Shown: positions 23,861-34,776 of the stretch, piece by piece
How the letters are laid out: each line of letters begins with the position of its first letter
Position numbering within the stretch: position 1 is the first letter of the stretch
Assembly: GCA_020466095.1 (NCBI GenBank)
Contig: CM035807.1
Coordinates: forward strand, 100,989,436 to 101,053,435
From: Chlorops oryzae
Taxonomy: Eukaryota; Arthropoda; Insecta; Diptera; Chloropidae
DNA length: 64,000 nucleotides
Direction: 5' to 3'
The notes under the pieces: model-generated
Databases searched by the model: none
What the model was told of the DNA's origin: nothing
Seen by the model: only the letters and a program-made list of their open reading frames with translations
Position numbers and translations under genes: made by a program

Positions 23861-26800
23861 CTAATCAGACCACATCACATCATAGCAATATAGATAGCTA
23901 AAAGGGTAAGAACCATAAAGAACCACTCTCAAGGCAATGCTGCGAGTAGCACATTTGCTCGCTTTCTTTTCGTCCTGTCGTTACTTCGATTTTAATCGTG
24001 CAATAGTTTGGCTATCCTTAGTGGATATATAATACACCAAAGCATTTTGTATTTGCGAACGGCATGGCACGTCACGGCAGGGCACGACAAGAGACTCCTT
24101 GGCAATAATGCTTACTGTGATTTTTACGACGTAATTGCTGTGTGCTTCCTTCAAGATTTCCCCCTAATTCCCCAATTCGAACGAAGCATTCGGAGACTAT
24201 CACAGAAAACCGAGCCGTAAATGAGGTCACAACAAATCGTTTATTGTTGGCGTGTGCAACTCCGATGGCTGTGAACAGAGAACAGAGAACAAATAACAAA
24301 GAACTCCCACTCAATACGATGCTTAAATTTCAGCTACTCTAAAAATAGAATAGTCAAGGGAGAAGAAGGACTAAAATGAAATTGAAAAAAAAAAAAAAAA
24401 AAGAAAATTCCTTAATTAACATCGAGTGAAAATCAATTGAAATCCATTGAGCTCACTCTTAATTTGAACTCCCGTTTCTGTCACTTGACGCTTAAGTGAG
24501 CCTTTTTATCTTTACCCTGTTTTAAATCTTTCGAGGCGGCAAGCGGAGGAGAACAAAGCCAATTGTAATTTTCTGTTTCGCTGACACCTTTTGAAAAAGT
24601 GCCTTCAATAGTCACCGAAAAACACTTTAATGTCAATACTAATTGTGATCACTGACTGACTGAGAATATTGAAGGGGAAATTTGAGCACAAATGTGTGTT
24701 CCTGAGCGATAAAATTTGAGCTGAATACAATTGTTGCATAGTTCGAGGCGTTCAGCAGACAATTTTGGAAACTTTCAACTTGTAATTGAACGTGTTTTAT
24801 TCATTAGGAAAAGAATAGTTAAAGGCCTTAAGGGAGTATTTTAGCATTCAAAACTATTTACAGGCAGACCGTAATTCAGTTTATCTTTATTTAATGAAGA
24901 TTAATTCAGACTTTAAGAGAATTAAAACTTCCGTAATTCTTGCTCCTTGCATAAATTGTAGGTATTTAAATGGGTCTTTTGCCGGTTAAGGGGAATATTT
25001 CATAAATTAAAGGGTATTTCCGGTCTCAAAAAGAGACTAAGGGGAGAATATTTTGTAGGGGAATTTTTTATGGGGCCACATTTCAGCTTTATTTTGGGAC
25101 ATTCTGGGGATATATCTTCCGAAAAGCATACATACTTTTAGGCGTTGGTTTCAAATATTTTCTGGATTCTCTTGCAGCTATTAATAAACTTAAGAAAAAT
25201 CACTTGTTTAGTCTCCCTAAATGTTGCTGGACGGTATTTTTGAAACATTTGCTAAAGCAATACTTCGGATAGTTCCATAAAGAGTTGTTTTACCCTGTTT
25301 TTCGTAGCTTTCCGAATTTAGTTGGCTGGACTGGCAGTAGAAATCTTTTAAGAAAGAATATACCCTGTGATCAAAAGCACGATTCTGATGGCAGTCTCAA
25401 AAGACAATGGGTGCATTCGGCAGACTCAAGAGTTGCCCAATAGTTGACTCTTCTGAATTCACCCAATGAGACAAATTTAAATCTCCATTACAACTTGAAA
25501 TTTTCTTCTAATCCACCAGGGATTTCAGTCAGAACCCTGCAGTAATGAGCCGATCAATTTCCTAAGAAAGGCTGGCCTTTGAGCGGTCCAAATCCTACCG
25601 GTTATATTTTGGCAGTTCGTTCAATCGAATTCGGCCATCCAGCGGTCGGTAATAAACGGGTTGGTTTGAGGGAAGTCGATAAATGACACTTTCATCATCT
25701 TAGAATAGTATAAGAAATCTGTTTTTTCATTTTCCTTATTTGACTATCCTTAAACTAGACAAAATTACGACCATTGACCCAAAAAAACTGACCTACGGTC
25801 AGCCTTTTTTCGGACTAGTCCCTCTCCAATGACAGGCCCATGATAAAGAGGTGAGTTGAATGCATTAGAAGTGGAATTATGAGGGGACTAGTAGGTACTG
25901 GTAACATGAAGGACTAACCGAAGGCTACACTGGGGTCAGTCCATATTACTGCAGGGAATCCCTTTGTGAGAAACTAATCCAAGACTAAGATTAATGGATA
26001 TGAATGAGTAATGAATAAAATATTTCTTTTTTTTTATTCTCCTTAAGAACGCTGGTATTTTTTTTTAAATATTTTATTTTAATGAATCTTAAAATAAATT
26101 TCGAAAGCTCTTTTTTTTTATTCTTTTAAAGTTTGACTGTGACTCTTCCATTTAACTTTTTATAATTAGCGAAATATTTTCCCTCGAAAGAATTTCGCTT
26201 TAAGTCCCATCGCTGACGAATTCTCTCGCCCTTTCTCCGCTCCACACTTTGTGCCTAATTTTAGGTTAAATTTTCTTTTCAAAACAAAATTAAATACAAA
26301 GTTAAATTTGAGAATTTCCAAAGAAGAACCAAATTAAAAACACAGTTTGACGCGTAATCGGATTGTCTGAGACAATGGAACAAAAGTGAAAAAGGCAACA
26401 TTGTTGTATCGCATTCTCGCCCTTTGTGCTCGTACTGGAACCAAGTTACCAAGTTTCCAACTCAAGCAATGCAAAAGTCAAAACTTTTCCTTCGCAACCC
26501 AAAACAATAGGGAAAATGTTCAGCTTTCGAGCGGAATAAATTTTACACGCTTAAAATAAGGAGAAAAAAGGAAAAATTGCACGGAAAGAAATCGCATCGA
26601 AATATTCAAGAAATATGTTCATTAATTAAGAAAAAAAAAACGAAGAACACACAGAAAGATTGAAAGAAAGAAAGAAAGCAGGAACGAAAAAGAAAAACAA
26701 AGAATGCGAATGAAACTTCTTAGCTGATGTGAGAAGGAATGAAGGATGAAAAATGTATGAACGTGGAAAGCAATTTATTTTCAAGAAGTCAAAATTTACA

Positions 26801-27121
26801 TGCGCATTGAATATGTGATGGTTCAACTCAACGTAGCATACTTTTTGGCACTTGAGCACACGTGTGCAATTGCCGCAAAAAAAGACACTCGCACCATCGA
26901 AGCTTCAATGACAATGTAGGTGGGGGCGGGAGTGTGCTTGAAAGTTCATTTACACCGAAATCTCACGTGTGGGAGGCGAAAGGATTACGGAATAAATTTT
27001 GACGTTTGAACGAAAGTATAGCATAACTTGAGGCTTGAATTCTCAGTCAAGCAGCTAGTAAGATATTTGAAGAATTTTGTTTTTTCTTTCTTCCATTTAA
27101 TGCAGAATCCAAGAAGGCCTC
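23861..27121. other. Gene-less stretch with old repeats
   Basis: 25193-25340 is a diverged copy of a repeat also at 36643-36790. 25402-25460 is a short imperfect palindrome (GGTGCATTCGGCAGACTC…GAGTTG against CAATAGTTGACTC…GAATTCACC) related to the end of the repeat at 39999-40110. The poly-A run at 24386-24402 is simple sequence. No gene is recognised. Confidence 0.45.
25193..25340 (+). repeat. Diverged dispersed repeat (pair with 36643)
   Basis: Shares AAAATCACTTGTTTAGTC, CCTAA.TGT..CTG..CGGTATTTTT, then CTTCG.ATA.. and ..TTGGCTG with 36643-36790, in the same order and spacing. Class unknown. Confidence 0.55.
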
Positions 27122-27418
27122 TGAGAGTTAGTTGAGTTAGTTGAGATGCCAACTGACGAAGTGAGAGGCTCTGGGTTCAACTCCCAGCTGAGCTCGTGGA
27201 TATTTGTGTCATTTCTTCTGTTTCATTTTTTCTTTGATTTTCCCAGTCTTCGTGGTATTACATAGGGTCCATGTGAGGCCTAAGTGTGTCACCCTTGGTG
27301 GAAGCGATACTAGTCTAACCTAGCCTGACCTGGACTGACTTAGCCTAAACCTAGCCCAACCTAGCCCAACCTAGCCTACCTAGCCCAACCTAGCCTAACC
27401 TAGCCTAACCTAATCTCA
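27122..27418 (+). mobile_element. tRNA-derived SINE, copy 1
   Basis: The tRNA-like head has an exact RNA polymerase III B-box, GGTTCAACTCC at 27174-27184. Upstream is a weaker A-box region (GTTAGTTGAGATGCC). The body carries TCTTCGTGGTATTACA, GAGGCCTAAGTGTGTCACCCTTGGTGG. The tail is 100 bp of CCTAACCTAG-type repeats. Related copies are at 34105, 53591 and, inverted and interrupted, 59355-60150. The B-box and ordered body and tail support a SINE over a real tRNA gene: no cloverleaf closes and the tail is simple sequence. Confidence 0.78.
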
Positions 27419-28880
27419 CGCAGAATCCAAGATGGTTGAGTGAATCAGAGAACTTCAATAGTTTTTTATTGCTAGGATTGCAAAGAATTTGATCATTATT
27501 TTCTGGACGATTGAAAGGGATTAAATCGTGTTGGAATTTCCATTGAAAATGACACCAGACAACAGTTTGGCTTTTTCTCCATTTTCACACGCCCCACAAT
27601 CGGTCAAAGCGAGGCGAAATTTCGCAAAAAAACAAAGTTAAATTAATTTTCTTAAATGGACATTATTTAAGCCTCGAGCCTGACGGCTTTCGATTTTTCT
27701 CTTTTCTGTTTCTAGGTCACATTGGCCATTTGTAAAGTTGTCCTTGCCATTTAAGCACATTTTTCGATTCTCCGTTGCCATCTTCTCGGTATTTTTGGTA
27801 TTCAATTCAGCAAGTTTATCACTTTGACTCACATACACGCTCTCTTTTCATATCATCCCTGTCCTTTACCATCTGCTTTGATAGCTGGTCAAAGTCGGAA
27901 TATAGAATTTCATACATTTCGATTTTTTATGTTGCCTTTGTTGTTGTTTCTTTCCCGCTTAACTGCTTTGCAGTAATTGCATAACGTTGCAGACTCGTTG
28001 CATACTTTTTGGCTATTTTAGAAAGAACATGTTTCCCGTGCTTGCTACGTATGTGGGTGTCTGCTTTCATCGAAACTTTTTATTTCATGTGGTCCTAACC
28101 AACAAAAAACAAAAAAAAAAAAATAATAAAAGTCGTCTGTTCGGAACAAGTTTTTTCTTTTCTCTTCTTTGTGGGAAAGTTTTCCATTCTATTTGGTGTA
28201 TTTTTTTGCTATTATTATTATTTTTTTTTTGTTTCTAAGCAGCTCTGGAAAAGTTGTAGAAAAGTTTTTCCCTCAGCTTAAATGGCTGCGGTTCGGAAAT
28301 GGAGCACATTTGCGATGATATCTTGGTTGTCTAAGAGATTCGTACGATGTAAAATACATATAACTGATTTAGGTCCCATGTCATCAGTTTCATTTTAATC
28401 GGATTTTTTACTTTTTTTTCTTTTGTTTTTGTGGGGTAAAATGCCTTTAAGTATGCAGGAATATTTCTCGAGTAGATAAGGTTTGACTTAGTTTGAGTTA
28501 AGTTTTCAAGTTTCGAAAACAATGCGTGTAAGATTGAAGTGTTTACAACGTAAAATTGTTTAATTTAGCCCCTTAAAGTATGCATTTATTTAAATACCTA
28601 AAAAATATTCTTACAAAATAATTGCATTTATACATCAGTGTTCATCAGTGTTTCGTCAGGTTGCTTTGTTCCAGGTTGGATTAGATCTTGAATACGGGGA
28701 GTTTTTAGTGGCGTTACGACTCTCATAAATCACAGTAAGGCGCTGGCAGTGATGATGTGGTGAGGTAATGTCTTCCTGCTACTAAAGGCTTTTCAGGAAT
28801 TGAAAGAATCTACATATATGTTTAAATGAAACCCTATTTATATAATCAAACCTTCATCAGTCGAAACTATCTGAGTCGAA
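27419..28880. other. Gene-less stretch
   Basis: Poly-A and poly-T runs (28115, 28222) and short open frames. 28830-28897 (CAGTCGAAACTATCTGAGTCGA) looks like the left part of a pogo-like MITE of the 53815 type, but no right end is present past the microsatellite. Confidence 0.4.
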
Positions 28881-28897
28881 CTTCTACAAGTCGAAAC

Positions 28898-29572
28898 GTG
28901 AGAGAGATAGTGAGAGAGACAGTGATAGAGAGAGTAAAAGAGAGAGAGTGAGAGAGAGAATGAGAGAGAGATGAGAGAGAGAAGTGAGAGAGAGAGTGAG
29001 AGAGAGAGATGAGAGAGAGAGTGAGAGAGGAGTGAGAGAGGAGAGAGAGAGTGAGAGAAGAGAGAGTGAGAGAGAGAGTGAGAGAGAGAGAGGAGAGTGA
29101 GAGAGAGAGTGAGAGAGAGAGTGAGAGAGAGAGTGAGAGAGAGAGTGAGAGAGAGAGTGAGAGAGAGAGTGAGAGAGAGAGTGAGAGAGAGAGTGAGAGA
29201 GAGAGTGAGAGAGAGAGGTGAGAGAGAGAGTGAAGAGAGAGTGAGAGAGAGTGAGAGAGAGTAGAGAGGAAGAGTGAGAGAGAGAGAGTGAGAGAGAGTG
29301 AGAGAGAGTGAGAGAGAGTGAGAGAGAGAGTGGAGAGAGAGTGAGAGAGAGAGTGAGAGAGAGAGTGAGAGAGAAGTGAGAGAGAGTGAGAGAGAGTGAG
29401 AGAGAGAGAGAGAGTGAGAGAGAGTGAGAGAGAGAGTGAGAGAGAGTGAGAGAGAGTGAGAGAGAGTGAGAGAGAGTGAGAGAGAGTGAGAGAGAGTGAG
29501 AGAGAGTGAGAGAGAGTGAGAGAGAGTGAGAGAGAGTGAGACAGAGATAGAGAAGGAAAGAGAGACGGAGAG
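28898..29572. repeat. Large (GTGAGAGAGA)n purine microsatellite
   Basis: About 675 bp made almost only of GA dinucleotides with a GT step every 8-10 bases (units GTGAGAGA and GTGAGAGAGA). The 3' third is the most regular. The opposite strand gives a 287-codon Ser-Leu-rich open frame, which is an artefact of the repeat. A continuous purine tract of this size can form triplex DNA (known of such tracts). Confidence 0.95.
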
Positions 29573-31280
29573 AGATAAGGGAGTACCTCTTTAAATTGAA
29601 AACAATCTCCCCCAAAAGTCTCAAAATACAGCCAAAATTCTCTAAAAATTTTTCAGAATCTCTGTAAACAAAAACTTGATCCCTTGAAAGTTCCCCAAAG
29701 TCTCCCCTCAACATTAGAAATTCCCCTCCATTTAGGAGAGACGCCATTGAATTGGCTTAGTTGCCATTTAAACACATCTTGAGCAATGTTTTTGGGGCAT
29801 GTGAATCTTCTTAGTCTTTATCACATAAATTGGGTTTTTTTTTCCTTTTTTAATTTTCAAAAGCATACCTCAAGGAGCAGAATTTAAAATATTACGTGTT
29901 GACTTCGATGTTAACCGACATAATCACATGTTACAGAAAACTTCCTTTAGGAAAATTTCACAAAATAAAAAATCTATCGCTGTTCTAAAGAAGAATAAAA
30001 ATTGGCATTAAAATGCTCCTGGTATGGTCGAAAGCAGGATTTCACGGACACACACTCCATTCAAATATTCATGCAGATAAGAATTTTAAAATTTTATTAC
30101 TAAACTACAATCCTCTAAAAACTCATTTGGATCATTTTATAAAAATGTAGGTACATATAAGAGCACATTGAATGTAATAAAAAAAAAAAAAATTCAGAAA
30201 CAATGAAACAGAATTTTTCCGTTCCTTTTCTTCTCTCATTTTATAAGTTTTTTAATGGCGATAGAAAATCTGCCAAGGGCTCAAATATTCATGAAGAAAA
30301 GCATTTGAAATGCAATGAAAAGAAATTTGTTTAGCTCTTCAAATTGACAATAAAAGTTTTTGCTCCGACTTCTTCACCCTCCAATCCATCCCAAATCCTT
30401 CGAAGCATCAAAAAATTATTTAAAAAAAAAAAAAAATAAAAAAAATAAATAAAAAAAACAATCGAAGTTAAAAGAAACAAAAATAAAATGAAACCCGAAA
30501 CGAAAAAGTCTTCAACACTCTTTGAATGGATTCAAAACAAAAACTTAAATAAAAAATGATAAAAAAAAAATCCTTAGGGGGAGCAAAGAAAGAATGAAAG
30601 GGATATGAAGGTACACAAGCGAAGAAGTTGTGTTTATTTTTCTCATTTGTATAGAGTTTCTTTCGGAAACCCCAACATCGAGAGAACTCCCACGTTAAGC
30701 TCTTGAAATTTAACCCGCCTTTGGTCTAATGAATAGAATTGACTGCTCTTCGCAAAATGATGAAGCCTAACAAAATTGAAGAAGATGGTTGTACCGAAGC
30801 TCACAAGGGAAATTGAAAATAATGGCTTGAATCATTTTCAAGAGCCTTGCCAGCTGGAGGTACATTAAGGATTGAGCGATTGTGTGCAGAGCCAACTACC
30901 TACCTACGATGATGCTCTTGTGCTGCCATTGGAACTTGCCAAGTATGCTTTCTATGAATTCAGTTTCGAATAGGAATAGGAAAGTAATAACAAACAAATG
31001 AAAAATACTTTTACCAAGGCGAACAGTTGGAGGGGATAAATTTTAAGCTTGATTAGCACTTGACTGCAACTTTGTTCGATTGCATATAGCATACTTTTGG
31101 GGGTTTGTTAGAAATAATATTTTTCAAATTGTATATGAAAAGTTCAAATTTTCTCAATTTTCTATCGAAAAACATTCAAGGATTATGTGAGTTTTATTTG
31201 CACAAAAATTTCTTAAAATTATTTTACGAAATTTTTTTCCCCAAAAATTTTTTACACAGCGTAAATAGGAAAATTCGTTT
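29573..31280. other. Gene-less stretch
   Basis: Long A-rich tracts at 30180-30195 and 30420-30470. No gene or bounded element is recognised. Confidence 0.5.
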
Positions 31281-31513
31281 CATTGAAAAAAAAACTTTTA
31301 GAATTTTCTTGTTAGTTTTGTGAAAAAATTGTTCTCAGTGTAAAATTAAAAAAATTTTTTTTTGGATTACCTGTTGTATTAGGAATCAGCCAACGTTTAT
31401 TTCAACTTCTTGTCTGAATTAGTTTTGGAGATATTTAGAAAAATGTAAGTGCATATTTTTGTTATTTGTCCTGGCGGCATGAGTTTAAAAAATCATTTTT
31501 CTGAACTCTGACT
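31281..31513 (+). repeat. Dispersed repeat unit 1 (GGAATCAGCCAACG family)
   Basis: Landmarks GAAAAAAAAACTTTTAGAATTTT, TCTCAGTGTAAAA, GGAATCAGCCAACGTTT, GAGATATTTAGAAAAAT, TGGCGGCATGA, TTCTGAACT.TGAC. They recur in the same order at 31646-31873 and partly at 44995-45145. Confidence 0.7.
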
Positions 31514-31645
31514 AGTGTTCGCTTACTGTTTTGTAAATATCTCAAAAAGTGTACTTTTGAATTTAATAAATTTTCTTTTGGTAAAAGATAATTTATCGAG
31601 CAACTTTCTAAGCTTATTTAGGAAGTGGTGTAGCGACAGAAGTAC

Positions 31646-31995
31646 ACTGAAAAAAACTTGTAAAATTTCCTTTTTAGTTTTGTGAAGATTTTTTTCTCAG
31701 TGTAAAAATTAAAAAAAATATTTTTGAATTTCCTGATATTTAAGGAATCAGCCAACGTTTGTTTCGTCTTCCTATCTTAATTAGATTTTGAGATATTTAG
31801 AAAAATATAGGTGCATATTTTTGTTATTTGTACTGGCGGCATGATTTTAAAAAATCATGTTTCTGAACTTTGACCTCGTTGAGCACCCCCTAAATGATGT
31901 CCGATCGATCTAAATCTTTTTATTTCCCCCTCTACTATATTTCGAGGCGGTGACTTTCAAAATTAAACGAACTTAGCTAATTTGGACCACCCTAT
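31646..31995 (+). repeat. Dispersed repeat unit 2 with a possible hAT-type end
   Basis: Repeats unit 1 through 31873 and continues to GGACCACCCTA at about 31984-31994. Read in reverse this starts TAGGGTGGTCC, resembling the TAGGGTG ends of the hAT elements at 19503 and 54124. The opposite end is not found, so the element is partial. Confidence 0.5.
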
Positions 31996-34104
31996 TGTAT
32001 AGTCATCTTTAAAACGATCCCTTGGTTATCTATGCAAATTCGGGGCCTTCGTTGACACATACCTTTATGAGGACATGTACTCAGAGCCCGATTAGGTGCT
32101 AATAAGGGCCAAGTTAACTTAACCTACACCATCAACTTAATGGTGATGACCTTGGAACGTACTTCGAGATTTACCAAATTTTAACAGGGTGGACATGGGC
32201 ACAGTATGGTCTTAGCCCAAGACATCACTCTTGGTTAATAACGTCTTGGAATACTGCTCCCATCAGCCCATAATCCAACAAAACAGATTCAGATAACCAT
32301 GTCAGTACACGATAGTTAAGATCATACTGACATCGATTTTAATAGGATACAATTAATCCTGCGGTAAGGGCTGTCTCTATACCAGAAACTAAAAAAATCT
32401 TGAGATTGTCATAAAATATTCATACAGACGGACTCTTGAAAAAAATAATTTAAGAAAAGACCAAAAACTAAGAATGAAGAACGGCTTACAAAAAAGGATT
32501 TTTCTACAGTATATCAAGGAAGCTGCGCGAGAATATTTAAGTTTATAAGTAGAATTGTAAGTTTAAAAGAAAAAATGATTTGCTTGGGACACCCGAATTT
32601 ACACGTTTCCCTTTGAAAAACTCTCATCATAGAGTATTTCTCATTGGAACATCTCAGTATGCCTGGAATTTGAAGACAATAGAAGGCTTTGCAAATGAAA
32701 TCTTATCGACAACAAATGCTGGAAACAATTCAAATAAAGCTCAAAGGATTTGCGAAATTTTCTTCGAATTTATTTTTGAAATCTTCTTCGTGACTTACAT
32801 ATTGAAATCATTACGTGTTCAAGCACAACGAAAGGGAAAATATCCTCAAGTTCAGTTACATAAGTAAGTCCACAAAGGAAGTTATCTGATTTAATTTTCA
32901 TGCATAATTAAATATGAAAATGCTAAAACTAGTTTGCTTGAATTGTTGCGAAAGCTTCTAACTGGAAGCTTAAATATTCCAAATTTGCCTAGAAGTATGC
33001 CTTCATTTAATTAACTTAATGCATATGAGAAGATTCGAAATAATATGAGTGATTTTGTGATAATTTTAATTTAAATGCAATCTATTGATAAATTCAAATT
33101 CATTCTTGTCAATTTATTAAGTCTTCAATACGTTAAGAATATAGATTTACAAGAGTATATTTTCTATGCAACTTCCAACGCCTAAAAGCACACAGAATTG
33201 AACGTCCTTTGCCTAAGGAAATCCCATAAGGAAAATTTAATTATATCTCAATGTAGGAAGCCTATACTCATTTGTGGCATTTGTGACACGCAGCAGTTGC
33301 CACGAAGATTGTCTTTTCATGCATGAAATCAAAGTGACGAACGTACATATCCACACAACAGATAAAACGCAATATAAAAATAATTGAAGCATGCTGTTCG
33401 GCGTTGTCAGATAGTCCTTAGCAAATGTAGAAATAAAAAGAAGAAGAAGCCTATAAATTATATTTTCTTCTAGCCTTCTGGATAAAATTATTTAAATGAA
33501 ATGAAAAACTGGCATATTTCAAAATCAACAACAGTTTCTTGTTTTCTCCCTCCAAGCTAGCCATTACTTTTAATAGAGGCATAAAGAGTGTAGATGATTT
33601 AGAAATGCTTATAAAAAAAAGACCTGCCATCAAGTAGCTGGAAATGTGAAAATCTTGCCGATGACACCTGATGAAAATGAGAGAGCAGAAGCCATTCGAA
33701 TGTGATGTAAGAGACACGCAACAAAATAAAAAGGCAAAAAAAAACACAAGACACGAACACGAAAAAGGCAATGCAGAAAGCGAACATTTCTCAAGGACGA
33801 AGAAAAATGAGATGAGATTAAACCGAAATGGGCTATAAGCAATCGTTTTTGATTTATTTTTTCTAGCACGTAAAAATGAAAATAAATGGCAAGCAATCCA
33901 GTCGAAAGGAAAACCAGAAACGTGGTTAACATACAGCCTTCAACTTATATTAAGGATTTCTATGAGAAGGTTTTTCTCACGACTGAGTGACTTCTTTGAT
34001 GGCGAGAAAGCCATCGAAACATTTACCAAATTTTATAGAATTAAAGAACAAATTTTTAAGTGCAAAGAAAGACTATAAAGACACATATAATGTATGTGTA
34101 TATA
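31996..34104. other. Gene-less stretch
   Basis: No recognisable gene. A 95-codon open frame at 32580-32867 has no known motif. Purine-rich runs occur near 33430 and 33770. Confidence 0.5.
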
Positions 34105-34277
34105 ACGTCCTCCACGGCGCAGTCGGTTGAGATGCCAACTTACGATGCGGAAGACTGTGGATTAAACTCCCAGTACAGTCATGGACTTTTATGAAGTATA
34201 ACGGAGGAACGTGGCATCTCAACGGACCAATTGTGTCCGAAGTGAGTCATCCTTAGGTTTGAGGAGGTTTCACATAC
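34105..34277 (+). mobile_element. tRNA-derived SINE, copy 2 (head and body)
   Basis: The head has GGCGCAGTCGGTTGAGATGCC, close to a polymerase III A-box. A degenerate B-box (GGATTAAACTCC) lies at 34159-34170. The body reaches GTGTCCGAAGTGAGTCATCCTTAGG. It is followed directly by the expanded CCTAA tail. Orientation is the same as copies 1 and 3. Confidence 0.72.
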
Positions 34278-34776
34278 TCTAACATCACCTAAGCTAACCT
34301 AGCCTCAACTAACCTAGCCTCACTTAACCTAACCTAAATTAACCTTTCCTAAACGTTACCTAACCTAGCCGCACCTAACCTCACCTTTCCTCACCTAACC
34401 TAACCAGACCTTACCTAACCTACCTAACCTAACCTAAACCTAACCTAACCTAACCTAACCTAACCTAACCTAACCTTACTTTACCTACCTAGCCCAACCT
34501 CAACTAGCCTAGCCTAACATCATATAACCTAGCCTGACCTAACCCAACCTAACCTCACCTAACCTAACCTAACCTAACCTAACCTAACCTAACCTAACAC
34601 CTAACCTAACCTAACTTAACCTAACTAACCTAAGCTAACCTTACCTAACCTAGCCCAACCTCAGCTAGCCTAGCCTAACATCATCTAACCTAGCCTGACC
34701 TAACCAACCTAACCTAACCTAACCTAACCTAACCTCACCTAGCCTCACCTAACCTAACCTAATCAAACCAAACCTG
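34278..34776 (+). repeat. Expanded CCTAA (TTAGG-like) pentamer array
   Basis: About 500 bp of CCTAA with variants CCTAG, CCTCA, CCTGA and CCTTA. Perfect runs of about 8 units occur at 34437-34477 and 34556-34597. A higher-order copy is visible: AGCCCAACCTCA.CTAGCC starts at 34491 and again at 34652, 161 bp apart. It sits at the 3' end of a SINE whose other copies carry short tails of the same pentamer, so it is read as an expanded SINE tail and not a telomere. Confidence 0.9.

Noticed and set aside
27122..27200. Functional tRNA gene
   Set aside because: The B-box is exact, but acceptor and anticodon stems do not close and the same head is followed by the same non-tRNA body in other copies, so it is a SINE.
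29097..29560. CRISPR-like regular repeats
   Set aside because: Units are 8-10 bp simple sequence without unique spacers, and the window is eukaryotic.
28884..29747. 287-codon Ser/Leu-rich open frame on the minus strand
   Set aside because: It is the translation of the GA microsatellite; long open frames are automatic in a stop-free simple repeat.
34278..34776. Telomere or chromosome end
   Set aside because: Unique sequence continues on both sides, the repeat is degenerate, and it adjoins a SINE whose other copies have the same short tail.
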